NCBI RefSeq assembly: GCF_029846715.1
Contig: NZ_JARVWW010000008.1
Coordinates: 124,001-188,000 of the forward strand
DNA: 64,000 nucleotides
Direction: 5' to 3'
DNA from: Bradyrhizobium nivariense
GTDB lineage: Bacteria > Pseudomonadota > Alphaproteobacteria > Rhizobiales > Xanthobacteraceae
The position numbers and the translations under genes are program-made. Each line of letters begins with the position of its first letter. Position 1 is the first letter of the stretch. The notes under the pieces are model-generated. The model had not been told where the DNA came from, ran no database searches, and saw only the letters and a program-made list of their open reading frames with translations. Of the stretch, positions 25,532 to 35,100 are shown one piece after another.

Positions 25532-25875
25532 CCGAATATCTCCTGCGCTTCATCGCCGGCGGCCTGATCGTTTCCGTGTTCGCGATTTTCGGCGACATGC
25601 TTCGGCCAAAGACCTTTGCCGGGCTTCTGAGCGCGGCGCCGTCGGTTGCGTTGGCCACCCTTGGCATCGCCGTCGTCCAGCACGGCCCGCACTATGCTGC
25701 GGCCGAAAGCTGGACGATGATCTATGGCGCGGTCGCCCTCGCCTGTTACAGCCTCGCCGTTTGTCAGGTGCTGATGAGGCTTCGTCTCGGCGCGCTCCCC
25801 GCCACGATCCTCGCCTTTGGCGCCTGGCTCGTGGTCGCCTTCGGTCTGCTCGCGGGCTTCGGAGGTGCTGCCTGA
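25528..25875 (+). CDS. DUF3147-like small membrane protein (first of two)
   Basis: The protein has 115 residues. The ATG at 25528 overlaps the PAP2 stop (ATGA). About four hydrophobic segments fill the whole length (R-F-I-A-G-G-L-I-V-S-V-F-A-I-F-G-D near the N-terminus, Y-G-A-V-A-L-A-C-Y-S-L-A in the middle). It resembles the DUF3147 family of unknown function. Coupled translation with the PAP2 phosphatase and the next DUF3147-like gene suggests the three act together in the membrane. Confidence 0.7.
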   Translation: MTEYLLRFIAGGLIVSVFAIFGDMLRPKTFAGLLSAAPSVALATLGIAVVQHGPHYAAAESWTMIYGAVALACYSLAVCQVLMRLRLGALPATILAFGAWLVVAFGLLAGFGGAA

Positions 25876-26360
25876 TGCTGGTCAAACTGTCTTCATCGGT
25901 GTTGAAGCAGACGCGTTGGTACGAATACGCCGTTCGCTTCGTACTCGGCGGCTTCGCGACAGTGCTCGCGGGATTGCTCGGCTCGCATTTCGGCGTCTCT
26001 GTCGGCGGGCTCTTTCTCGCGCTCCCCGCGATCTTTTGCGCCAGCGCAACGCTGGTCGAAAGCCATGAACGCCGTACCAAGGAGAAGGCCGGTCTCAGCG
26101 GCCGGCGACGCGGCCAGGAGGCGGCCGCGCTCGACGCTGCCGGCGCCGCTTGGGGAAGTATCGGTCTTGTGGCATTCGCCGCCGTCTTCCATCTCACCGT
26201 AGCGGCAAGCGTCGCTGGTGCCTTCATTGCCGCCCTGACGGCGTGGGCCGTCGTCGCGGTGTCGGCGTGGTGGCTCAGGCGGAAGCTCCGCATCGTATCC
26301 CATCACGCACGACAGTCCCGCCGCAGGTCATCAGCGAAGAATCTCCGGTTCTTCTCGTAA
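25875..26360 (+). CDS. DUF3147-like membrane protein (second of two)
   Basis: The protein has 161 residues. Its ATG overlaps the preceding stop by one base (TGATG). It begins M-L-V-K-L-S-S-S-V-L-K-Q-T-R-W-Y-E-Y-A-V-R-F-V-L-G-G. A hydrophobic pair is followed by a basic/acidic loop (S-H-E-R-R-T-K-E-K-A-G) and two further hydrophobic segments; the tail is Arg/Ser-rich. The R-F-x-x-G-G start is shared with the preceding protein. The last 30 bases overlap the convergent small gene. Confidence 0.72.
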   Translation: MLVKLSSSVLKQTRWYEYAVRFVLGGFATVLAGLLGSHFGVSVGGLFLALPAIFCASATLVESHERRTKEKAGLSGRRRGQEAAALDAAGAAWGSIGLVAFAAVFHLTVAASVAGAFIAALTAWAVVAVSAWWLRRKLRIVSHHARQSRRRSSAKNLRFFS

Positions 26361-26525
26361 CGACAGGAATTCGTGCATCTCGGCTGCGGTGCGCAGCTGC
26401 TCAAGCCGTGCAGCGACGATGTCGCGCTGCATACCGAGGGGCAGGTTCGCCAGCTCATGCTCGAGCCGACATTTCTGTGCCTCGATGCGCTCCATGAAAG
26501 TGTGTGGCACAGACCGTTTACGCAT
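26331..26525 (-). CDS. Small protein, 64 residues, coiled-coil-like
   Basis: The product begins M-R-K-R-S-V-P-H-T-F-M-E-R-I-E-A-Q-K and continues with leucine-spaced acidic/basic residues (L-E-H-E-L-A-N-L-P-L-G, A-A-R-L-E-Q-L-R-T-A-A-E-M), which suggests a short helical hairpin. It overlaps the tail of the convergent DUF3147-like gene. I recall comparable proteins in Bradyrhizobium; the function is unknown. Confidence 0.6.
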   Translation of the reverse strand: MRKRSVPHTFMERIEAQKCRLEHELANLPLGMQRDIVAARLEQLRTAAEMHEFLSLREEPEILR

Positions 26526-26591
26526 TTCGCATCCCCGACGATTGGGGCTTCGGTGGTTGCAGGCCGGGCTGACGCCTTTGCCGCATCTTGT

Positions 26592-26616
26592 GGAACTCGG
26601 GCAGAGTTAGTTTGTT
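26592..26616 (+). promoter_or_regulatory. EcfG-like promoter boxes (GGAAC-N16-TGTT)
   Basis: GGAAC at 26592-26596 and TGTT at 26613-26616, 16 bases apart, 39 bases before the ribbon-helix-helix-like gene. Confidence 0.5.
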
Positions 26617-26655
26617 GAGTAGACTGCTCAACTTACTCATTCTGGGTGATCGATC

Positions 26656-26904
26656 ATGAACGACCTTCGCGCTGAGCGGCTCCAGGTCATGCTCTCGCCG
26701 GAAGAGTTGGCCGCCATTGACGATTTCCGGTTCAGGCATCGCATGCCGACGCGGGCGGCAGCGGTCCGCGAACTGCTCAGGTTCGGACTGGACGCCGCGG
26801 GCGTCGACGCAGCGGCTGGCGTGAAGTCGAGCAGCTACGGCGTGTTCGGCCGCGGACCTGACGGACATATGCAGGAAGATCCCGAGAGCGGCACCGAGGA
26901 CTGA
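26656..26904 (+). CDS. Ribbon-helix-helix-like small protein
   Basis: The protein has 82 residues. The first 50 (R-L-Q-V-M-L-S-P-E-E-L-A-A-I-D-D-F-R, then R-M-P-T-R-A-A-A-V-R-E-L-L-R-F-G-L) follow the beta-strand/helix/helix pattern of MetJ/Arc DNA-binding domains. The C-terminal part is polar and ends in an acidic tail. A DNA-binding or regulatory role is an inference from this pattern; no toxin gene is adjacent, so an antitoxin role is not supported. Confidence 0.7.
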   Translation: MNDLRAERLQVMLSPEELAAIDDFRFRHRMPTRAAAVRELLRFGLDAAGVDAAAGVKSSSYGVFGRGPDGHMQEDPESGTED

Positions 26905-26929
26905 CCTGTAAAGGCCCGTCCACAAGCAA

Positions 26930-26960
26930 ACGGCCCCGGCACGGTGGGTGCCAGGGCCGT
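26930..26960 (+). terminator. Hairpin terminator candidate
   Basis: ACGGCCCCGGCAC pairs with GTGCCAGGGCCGT with one mismatch around a four-base loop. It lies 25 bases after the ribbon-helix-helix-like gene and is followed by CCTTGG rather than a clear T-run. Confidence 0.5.
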
Positions 26961-27111
26961 CCTTGGAGATTGCTTCCGGCGCACCGGGGGCATGACAACC
27001 GGAAGCAACCTGTCGACTCTTCCCGCCAGGATTGGTTCCTTGCGAGAAACTCGTCTATTCTGCGAGCATGATCTCTCCGGAAAACCGCTCGACACGTTCC
27101 CGGATGATGCT

Positions 27112-27318
27112 CTAACCCGTCGGAGCGTCGCCGGAATCGTCCGGCATCACGCCGGAGCCCGGTGTCTTACTTTTGTCGTTCAGCTTGGGATCGCGCGTCG
27201 CCTCCCGCGACGGAGACCCTTGCGGATCCGTCTTTTGCACGGACTGCGCACGCCGCTTGTCGCGTGGCTGCTCCTCCGCCCGCTGATCCTTGACGATACC
27301 GTGGTCGGAATGGGCCAT
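27112..27318 (-). CDS. Small hydrophilic, probably disordered protein
   Basis: The protein has 68 residues starting M-A-H-S-D-H-G-I-V-K-D-Q (ATG 27316-27318), with AGGAGAAG about twelve bases upstream. It is almost entirely charged or polar (K-D-Q-R-A-E-E-Q-P-R-D-K-R-R, D-P-K-L-N-D-K-S-K-T-P-G). Longer upstream frames would cross an EcfG-like promoter and are rejected. The composition resembles hydrophilin-type stress proteins; this is inference. Confidence 0.65.
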   Translation of the reverse strand: MAHSDHGIVKDQRAEEQPRDKRRAQSVQKTDPQGSPSREATRDPKLNDKSKTPGSGVMPDDSGDAPTG

Positions 27319-27354
27319 GATGTGCTCTCGCTTCTCCTGATGCGTCGAAGCGCT

Positions 27355-27379
27355 TACGCCTCGCGGCGCCGAATGTTCC
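27355..27379 (-). promoter_or_regulatory. EcfG-like promoter boxes, minus strand (GGAAC-N16-CGTA)
   Basis: On the minus strand GGAAC at 27375-27379 and CGTA at 27355-27358 are 16 bases apart, 36 bases before the start of the 68-residue protein gene. Confidence 0.4.
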
Positions 27380-27388
27380 GGCGAGATG

Positions 27389-27526
27389 CTAACTGCGCGC
27401 CGCGTGGACCGCAGCCGATGCATTTTCATGATGCACCTGCCGCACCGTCGTCACCGTCGCGAACGCGACCGAGACGCCAAAGGCGAGAATGAGCGAAAGA
27501 AGAGCCAGACGTGGACGTGGAGCCAT
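27389..27526 (-). CDS. Single-span membrane peptide, 45 residues
   Basis: The ATG at 27524-27526 is preceded by a perfect AAGGAGG at ideal spacing, the strongest ribosome binding site nearby. The product begins M-A-P-R-P-R-L-A-L-L-S-L-I-L-A-F-G-V-S-V and continues with T-V-T-T-V-R-Q-V-H-H-E-N. One hydrophobic segment follows a positively charged N-terminus, suggesting a membrane-anchored or secreted peptide. The function is unknown. Confidence 0.6.
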   Translation of the reverse strand: MAPRPRLALLSLILAFGVSVAFATVTTVRQVHHENASAAVHAARS

Positions 27527-27643
27527 CGCAAACCTCCTTCTGGAATCGAAAAGTCAACGCGATCGACTGTTCCTGAATAATCCTGAATTGATCGCTTGCA
27601 TTCCGTGAGCGGCCTCACACGCAGATTCACGAAAACGAGAGCG

Positions 27644-27838
27644 TCACGCATCCTGCTTTCGAGGGGTACGGACCGCAACGGGCGGGACCTCGCCGTCGAG
27701 CCAGTCCTGCTCGTTCGCGAGCGCCGTCCATGCCTCCGCCATGCGCGAAAAGCGTTTGTGAGCCGGCTGTCCTTCGGCCCGCTCGGCGAGCTGAAGGCAA
27801 TTGTCGGCGTTATCCCTGAAAATATCAGACTGTTTCAT
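27644..27838 (-). CDS. Small cytoplasmic protein, 64 residues
   Basis: It begins M-K-Q-S-D-I-F-R-D-N-A-D-N-C-L-Q-L-A-E-R-A-E (ATG 27836-27838) and contains F-S-R-M-A-E-A-W-T-A-L-A-N-E-Q-D-W-L-D-G-E. The helical E-N-x-x-x-C-x-x-L-A-E-R pattern with a terminal W-L-D-G recurs in small Bradyrhizobium proteins (the protein at 36893 also ends its helical part A-W-L-E-G). The function is unknown. Confidence 0.65.
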   Translation of the reverse strand: MKQSDIFRDNADNCLQLAERAEGQPAHKRFSRMAEAWTALANEQDWLDGEVPPVAVRTPRKQDA

Positions 27839-27935
27839 CAACAACAAATTAGGGACGGAACCTTCGCGCCGCAACCGCCCTTACCGGATCGTAACATCTT
27901 GCGGAACTTCGCCTGCCATCCGCCATTGGATATGC

Positions 27936-28448
27936 ATGCGGATTCTTGTCGCGATAGCCCTGGCCTTCATCAGCACTGCGGCGCTTGCCGACAGCACCGG
28001 CGAGCGCAGGCCGGGCGGCCGAGCGCCGACCGCAACCGAGATCATCAGCGACCTCTACACGTTCAGCCGCTTCCAGCAGGTCCTGCTGGAGAGCACCGAC
28101 CTGAAAGGCAATGCCGAGGTCAAGAACCTCGCCGCCCTGCGTGCCGAAGAAGCGGTCCAGCGCGACAAGGCCCTGAAGCAGATTCAGGAAGCGATCGGCA
28201 CTGAACCGCGCGTCGCCAAGACGACCCCCGCGAGTGCGAGCCTCGTCCAGCCCTGGGCCTCGGACGGGCCGACTTACGTCAGAAGCTTCTATGCCGCGCA
28301 GATCCCCGAGTATGAATCGGTCATCGACCTGCTCGAATGCTATCTCAAGGCGCCCGACAATGCCGCGCTTGCAGCGTTCGCGCGTGAGCAGCTTCCGATG
28401 TTGCGCTCGCAGGTCAAGGACGCCGAGCGCACCATGGCGGACAAGTAG
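27936..28448 (+). CDS. Exported DUF4142-like helical protein
   Basis: The protein has 170 residues from the ATG at 27936; the longer frame to 27801 overlaps the divergent gene and lacks a leader. A signal peptide spans about 1-18 (A-A-L-A-D). The mature part has the DUF4142-like pattern: a helix with an aspartate/lysine-rich core, then Y-V-R-S-F-Y-A-A-Q-I-P-E-Y-E-S-V-I-D-L-L-E-C-Y and E-Q-L-P-M-L-R-S-Q-V-K-D-A-E-R. Assignment to DUF4142 is tentative. A weak GGAAC-N16-CATT pair at 27903-27927 lies directly upstream. Confidence 0.65.
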   Translation: MRILVAIALAFISTAALADSTGERRPGGRAPTATEIISDLYTFSRFQQVLLESTDLKGNAEVKNLAALRAEEAVQRDKALKQIQEAIGTEPRVAKTTPASASLVQPWASDGPTYVRSFYAAQIPEYESVIDLLECYLKAPDNAALAAFAREQLPMLRSQVKDAERTMADK

Positions 28449-28456
28449 GCCCCCCT

Positions 28457-28753
28457 TTACTTGTCGTTCGGGTGACGTTGCTGGCTCTCCGGCCGAACAG
28501 TGCGGTTGCTCTCCGGCATCATGTCCCGGTCTGCATCCCCATTGTCATCCTTGCCGCCCGAGCTCGAGGTGCCGCTACCGCTGGGGTTCGACCGGGTCGA
28601 CGTACCCGTGGTCGGCGTATCCGCATGTGGGGTGGCGGAGTTTGCGGCGGGATCGCCGGTCGCGGCGCCGCGACCGCTGGGCGCACCGCCTTGCGCGAAC
28701 GCCGATCCGGCAAACAACATCACGGTCACGATGACGGCAAATGCTGCTTTCAT
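28457..28753 (-). CDS. Small exported Ser/Thr/Gly-rich protein
   Basis: The protein has 98 residues. A signal peptide (about 1-20, ending G-S-A-F-A-Q) is followed by a low-complexity Gly/Ser/Thr/Pro stretch (S-G-S-G-T-S-S-S-G-G-K-D-D) and an acidic/basic tail. No domain is visible. A near-consensus EcfG-like promoter (AGAAC-N16-CGTT, minus strand) lies 27 bases upstream. Confidence 0.65.
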   Translation of the reverse strand: MKAAFAVIVTVMLFAGSAFAQGGAPSGRGAATGDPAANSATPHADTPTTGTSTRSNPSGSGTSSSGGKDDNGDADRDMMPESNRTVRPESQQRHPNDK

Positions 28754-28779
28754 ATGCGCTCTCCCTGGATTTGCGGGCT

Positions 28780-28804
28780 AACGGCAGGGCCGTCGCTCCG
28801 TTCT
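28780..28804 (-). promoter_or_regulatory. EcfG-like promoter boxes, minus strand (AGAAC-N16-CGTT)
   Basis: On the minus strand AGAAC at 28800-28804 and CGTT at 28780-28783 are 16 bases apart, upstream of the exported Ser/Thr-rich protein gene. One mismatch in the -35 box. Confidence 0.4.
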
Positions 28805-28825
28805 GGAAGCCGATGGCCGAGTCCG

Positions 28826-28867
28826 GAAGCCAAGTCCCTGAAGCCAAGTCCCTGAAGCCAGGTCCCT
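28826..28867. repeat. Three tandem 14-bp repeats (GAAGCCAAGTCCCT)
   Basis: Copies start at 28826, 28840 and 28854; the third has one change (GAAGCCAGGTCCCT). The repeats lie between the exported small protein gene and the large kinase gene. Confidence 0.75.
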
Positions 28868-29101
28868 GAAACCGGCACATGGAAACGTATCTTCCGTCCG
28901 TATCTTCTCTTCCATCCGGAAAAATATTGGAACCGGACGGAACCATTCCAAATGGTCGCGATTGTATCACTCGGGCTGAACAAAGCAGGTTCCATTTCCT
29001 GGCGCCGCAACCTTGGCGCTTGATTTCGAATTGGGCTTGACGCTCTATTTTGATCATTGCGTCTTGCCTGGGATTCGGCCGATGCCTGCGGGGGAATCAA
29101 T

Positions 29102-32100
29102 ATGAGCGACGTCGATCCCGGAACTGCATCACGCTCCGGTCGTCGCGGCCCAAAGCCAAAGACCAACGGCATGTCGGAGCCGGATTCCCGGGCAGAATTG
29201 CTGCTCGCCCTCCAGGCCATGCGCAGCGGCGATTTCTCGGTGCGCATGAGCGGCGACTATCTCGGCATCGACGGCAAGATCGCCGACACTCTTAACGAAA
29301 TCATCGCCGCAAACCAGCGCATGGCGCAGCAGCTCGAGCTGGTCGGCCAGGTGGTGGGCCGCGAGGGCAAGACGCGGCAGCGCGTGAAGTTCGGTCTCGC
29401 CTCCGGCTCCTGGGCCGACATGGAAGGGTCGGTCAACACATTGATCGACGATCTGTTGTGGCCGACCCGCGAGGTGACGCGCGCGGTCGCAGCCGTGGCG
29501 CAAGGCGACCTGCTCCAGACCGTCAAGCTCGACGTCGATGGCCGCCCCCTGCGCGGCGAATTCCTGCAGTCGGCGACCATCGTCAACACCATGATCAAGC
29601 AGCTCGGCGTGTTCACCTCCGAGGTGACGCGCGTCGCGCGCGAGGTCGGCACCGAGGGCAAGCTCGGCGGACAGGCCCAGGTACCGGAAGTGACCGGCGT
29701 CTGGAAGGACCTGACCGAGAGCGTCAACTCGATGGCGAACAACCTGACCAATCAGGTTCGCAACATCGCCGAGGTGACGATCGCGGTCGCCAACGGAGAC
29801 TTGTCCAAGAAGATCACCGTCGACGTCCGCGGCGAGATCCTTCAGCTCAAGGAAGCCATCAACACGATGGTGGACCAGCTCCGCTCCTTTGCCTCTGAAG
29901 TGACGCGCGTGGCGCGCGAGGTCGGCACCGACGGCAAGCTCGGCGGCCAGGCGATCGTGCCGGGCGTCGCCGGCACCTGGAAGGACCTCACCGACAGCGT
30001 CAACGCGATGTGCGGCAACCTCACCGCACAGGTCCGCAACATCGCCAACGTGACCACCGCCGTGGCGCGCGGCGATCTGTCCCGCAAGATCACCGTGGAC
30101 GTGCGCGGCGAAATCCTGGAGCTGAAAGACACCATCAACACCATGGTGGACCAGCTCAACTCGTTCGCCTCCGAAGTGACGCGCGTCGCCCGCGAGGTCG
30201 GCACCGAAGGCAAGCTCGGCGGCCAGGCCCAGGTGCCCGGTGTCGCCGGTACCTGGAAAGACCTCACCGACAACGTCAACTTCATGGCGTCGAACCTGAC
30301 CGCGCAGGTCCGCAACATCGCCGACGTCGCCACCGCGATCGCGGGCGGCGATTTGTCGAAGAAGATCACGGTGAACGTGTCGGGCGAGATCCTTCAGCTG
30401 AAGGAAACGCTGAACACCATGGTCGACCAGCTCAACGCCTTTGCCGGCGAAGTCACGCGCGTCGCCCGCGAGGTCGGCACCGAGGGACGGCTCGGCGGCC
30501 AGGCCAACGTGCTCGGCGTCGCCGGCACCTGGAAGGACTTGACGGAAAGCGTCAACTCGATGGCGTCGAACCTGACAGCGCAGGTTCGCAACATCGCCGA
30601 GGTGACGACGGCGGTCGCCGGCGGCGACCTGTCCAAGAAGATCACCGTGGACGTGCGCGGCGAGATTCTGGAGCTGAAGGACACCATCAACACCATGGTG
30701 GACCAGCTCAACGCCTTCGCCGGCGAAGTCACGCGCGTCGCCCGCGAGGTCGGCACCGAAGGCAAGCTCGGCGGTCAGGCCCAGGTTCGCGGCGTCGCCG
30801 GCACATGGAAGGATTTGACGGACTCGGTCAACTCGATGGCCTCGAACCTGACCGGCCAGGTCCGTAACATCGCCGAAGTCGCGACCGCGGTCGCCAAGGG
30901 CGATTTGTCCAAGAAGATCACGGTGAACGTGTCGGGCGAAATCCTTCAGCTGAAGGAGACGCTCAACACCATGGTCGACCAGCTCAACGCCTTCGCCGGC
31001 GAAGTCACGCGCGTCGCGCGCGAGGTCGGCACCGAAGGCAAGCTCGGCGGTCAGGCGCAGGTGCCGGGCGTCGCCGGCACCTGGAAGGACCTCACCGACA
31101 ACGTCAACTCGATGGCGGGCAACCTCACCGCCCAGGTCCGCAACATCGCCGAGGTCGCGACCGCGATCGCCGGCGGCGACTTGTCGCGCAAGATCACGGT
31201 GGACGTGCGCGGCGAGATCCTTCAGCTCAAGGACACCCTCAACACGATGGTCGACCAGCTCAACCGCTTCGCGGGCGAGGTGACACGCGTGGCGCGCGAG
31301 GTCGGCACCGAAGGCCGTCTCGGCGGCCAGGCCAACGTGCCCGGCGTCGCCGGCACCTGGAAGGACCTCACTGACAGCGTCAACTCGATGGCGGGCAACC
31401 TCACCGCCCAGGTCCGCAACATCGCCGAGGTGACGACCGCCGTGGCACGCGGCGACTTGTCCCGCAAGATCACCGTGGACGTGAAGGGAGAAATCCTCGA
31501 GCTGAAAAACACCATCAACACCATGGTGGACCAGCTCAACGGCTTTGCCGGCGAAGTGACGCGCGTGGCGCGCGAGGTCGGCACCGAAGGCAAGCTCGGC
31601 GGCCAGGCCGAGGTGCCCGGCGTTGCCGGTACCTGGAAGGACCTCACCGACAACGTCAACTTCATGGCCTCAAACCTCACCGCCCAGGTCCGCAACATCG
31701 CCGAGGTCGCGACCGCGATCGCCGGCGGCGACCTCTCGAAGAAGATCACGGTGGACGTGCGCGGCGAGATTTTGCTGCTCAAGGACACCTTGAACACCAT
31801 GGTCGAGCAGCTCCGCTCCTTCGCGGCCGAAGTGACGCGCGTCGCGCGCGAGGTCGGCACCGAAGGCCGGCTCGGCGGCCAGGCCGTGGTCCCCGGCGTC
31901 GGCGGCACCTGGAAGGACCTCACCGACAACGTCAACCTCCTGGCCGCGAACCTGACGACGCAGGTCCGCAACATCGCCGAAGTCACCACCGCCGTGGCGC
32001 GCGGCGACCTCTCGCGCAAGATCACCGTGGACGTGAAGGGCGAAATCCTCGAGCTGAAAAACACCATCAACACCATGGTGGACCAGCTGAACGCGTTTGC

Positions 32101-35100
32101 CGGCGAAGTGACGCGCGTGGCGCGCGAGGTCGGCACCGAAGGCGAGCTCGGCGGTCAAGCCCAGGTGCCAGGCGTTGCCGGCACCTGGAAGGATCTCACC
32201 GACACCGTCAACTTCATGGCGGCGAACCTGACCGAGCAGGTCCGCGGCATCGTCAAAGTGGTGACCGCGGTCGCCAACGGCGACCTCAAGCAGAACCTGA
32301 CGGTGAAATCGAAGGGCGAGGTCGCGGCGCTCGCCGACACCATCAACAACATGACCGAGACGCTCGCGACCTTCGCCGACCAGGTGACGTCGGTGGCGCG
32401 CGAGGTCGGCGTCGAAGGACGGCTGGGCGGCCAGGCCGACGTCCCCGGCGCCGCCGGCACCTGGAAGGACCTCACCGGCAACGTCAACCTGTTGGCGGCC
32501 AACCTCACCTCGCAGGTGCGCGCGATCGCAGAAGTCGCGACCGCCGTGACCAAGGGCGACCTCACACGGTCGATCCAGGTCGATGCCCGCGGCGAGGTCG
32601 CGGAGCTGAAAGACAACATCAACACGATGATCACGAACCTCCGTCTGACGACGGACGTGAACACCGAGCAGGACTGGCTGAAGACCAATCTTGCTAAATT
32701 CACCAACATGCTCCAGGGCCAGCGCGACCTCACCACCGTCGGCCGGCTGCTGCTCACCGAATTGTCGCCGCTGGTGAACGCCCATACCGGCGTGATCTAT
32801 CAGGTCGAAAACGAGGATAGTCCGCAGCTTCTGCTGCTCGCTTCCTATGCCGGCGACGGCCTCTACCCCTATCAACGCGTACTTCCGATCGGCGACGGCT
32901 TGATCGGCCAATGTGCGCTCGACCGGCGCCCGCGCGTGGTCGCGGACATTCCCGCCGACGTGGTACCGATCAATTCGGCGCTGCTCCGCGTCGCACCGAA
33001 GAACCTCGTGGTGCTGCCTGTCCTGTTCGAGGGTCAGGTCAAGGCGGTGATCGAGCTCGGCTCGCTCACCTCGTTCACGACCTCGCAGATGACCTTCCTG
33101 GAGCAGCTCACCGACTCCATCGGCATCGTGCTCAACTCGATCGAGGCGACGATGCAGACCGAAGGCCTGCTCAAGCAATCGCAACAGCTCGCCGGCGAGC
33201 TCCAGACCCAGCAGCGCGAATTGCAGCAGACCAACGACCAGCTCGAACAGAAGGCGCAGCAGCTCGCCGAGCGCAATGTCGAAGTCGAGCGCAAGAACCA
33301 GGAGATCGAGCAGGCCCGCCGCGCACTGGAGGAAAAGGCGACCGAGCTTGCGCTCACCTCGAAGTACAAGTCCGAATTCCTCGCCAATATGAGCCACGAG
33401 CTGCGCACGCCGCTGAACTCGATCCTGATCCTCGGCCAGCAGCTCACCGACAATCCGGACGGCAACCTCACCGGCAAGCAAGTCGAATTCGCCCGCACCA
33501 TCCACGGCGCCGGCACCGACCTGCTCAATCTCATCAGCGACATTCTCGATCTCTCCAAGATCGAGTCCGGCACCGTGACGGTCGACGCCGAGGAAATCCT
33601 GACTGCGAACCTGCTCGAGACCGTCGGGCGGCCGTTCCGTCACGAGGCGGAAAACCGCAACCTTTCGTTCAAGATCGACGTCGATCCGAATCTCGCGCGC
33701 AGCCTCGTCACCGACTCCAAGCGCCTGCAGCAGGTTTTGAAGAACCTGCTCTCCAACGCCTTCAAGTTCACCGCCGAAGGCGAAGTGCGCCTGAAGGTTG
33801 CCGCCGCGATCGGCGGCTGGGGAACGGATCATCCCGTGCTGAACTCGGCGCCGGCCGTGATCGCATTCGAAGTGTCCGACACCGGCATCGGCATTCCCCT
33901 GGAGAAGCAGAAGCTGATCTTCGAGGCGTTTCAGCAAGCGGATGCCGGCACCAGCCGCAAATACGGCGGCACCGGCCTCGGCCTTGCGATCAGCCGTGAG
34001 CTGGCAAGCCTGCTCGGCGGCGAAATCCACCTGCGCAGCTTGCCGGGCAAGGGGTCGTGCTTCACGCTTTACCTGCCGCTAAAATATTCCGGCCCAACGC
34101 TCGCGCCCCGCGCTGCGCCCCAGCAACACAGCCAGCCGCCGGCGCTGCAGCCCGCCGCGCCCGAACAGCAGCGCGTCATCGAGCAGCTTCCCGACGACCG
34201 GCTCAACCTCGAACCCGGCGACAGCATCCTCCTGATCGTCGAGGACGACCCACATTACGCGCGCGTGCTGGTCGACCTCGCGCGCGACAAGGGATTCAAG
34301 GTGCTGGTCGCCGCACGCGGCGCGGAGGCGCTGGAGCTTGCAAAGCAATACCAGCCAAGGGCCGTCTCGCTCGACGTGTTCCTGCCTGATATGCTCGGCT
34401 GGACCGTGCTGAGCCAGCTCAAGCACAATCCGCTGACCCGCCACATCCCCGTGCAGATCATCACGCTCGACGAGGATCGCCAACATGCGCTGGCGCGCGG
34501 CGCCTTCTCCTTCGTCAACAAGCCGACGACGACCGAGGGCGTCTCGGCCGCGCTGACGCAGATCAAGGAATATGCGCGGCCGCGGCGCAAGCGGCTGCTG
34601 ATCGTCGAGGACAACGAGGCCGAGCAGCTCTCGATCCGTGAGCTCCTGCATCACGACGATATCGAGATCGTGACGACCGGCACCGGTGCCGACGCGCTTT
34701 CGATGCTGCGTGAGGTCCCCTGTGATTGCGTCGTGCTCGACCTGCGGCTGCCCGACATGAGCGGCTTCGAGGTGCTGGACCAGATCCGCAACGACGAGGC
34801 GCTGTCGAACGTCCCGGTCGTCGTCTTCACCGGCCGCGAGCTGTCGGCCGAGGAAGATGCGGAACTCCACACCATGGCGCGCAGCATCGTGGTCAAGGGT
34901 GTGGAATCGCCGGAGCGCCTGCTCGACGAGACCGCGCTGTTCCTGCACCGCGTGATCACGGAATTGCCGGTCGAGAAGCAGCGCATGCTCGAGAAACTGA
35001 ACAGTTCCGACGAGGACCTGATCGGCAAGACTGCGCTGCTCGTTGACGACGACGCCCGCAATATTTTCGCGCTGTCGAGCGTGCTGGAGCGGCGCGGCAT

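Larger units (their letters stand above)
28754..29101. other. Intergenic region upstream of the HAMP-array kinase
   Basis: About 350 bases without a gene. It holds the minus-strand promoter boxes at 28780-28804, three 14-bp tandem repeats at 28826-28867, and a GGAACCGGACGGAACC direct repeat near 28930. No strong hairpin or additional reading frame is convincing. Confidence 0.55.

Noticed and set aside
29612-32647. Regularly spaced repeats resembling a large satellite or CRISPR-like array
   Set aside because: Units are 276 bp, in frame and coding on the plus strand with no unique spacers; they are the HAMP array of the kinase.
31222-34030. Long minus-strand open frames (304 and 786 codons) opposite the giant kinase gene
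   Set aside because: They mirror the high-GC codon pattern of the kinase, their translation is low-complexity Ser/Arg/Val or Asp/His-rich, and the sense frame has clear domains.
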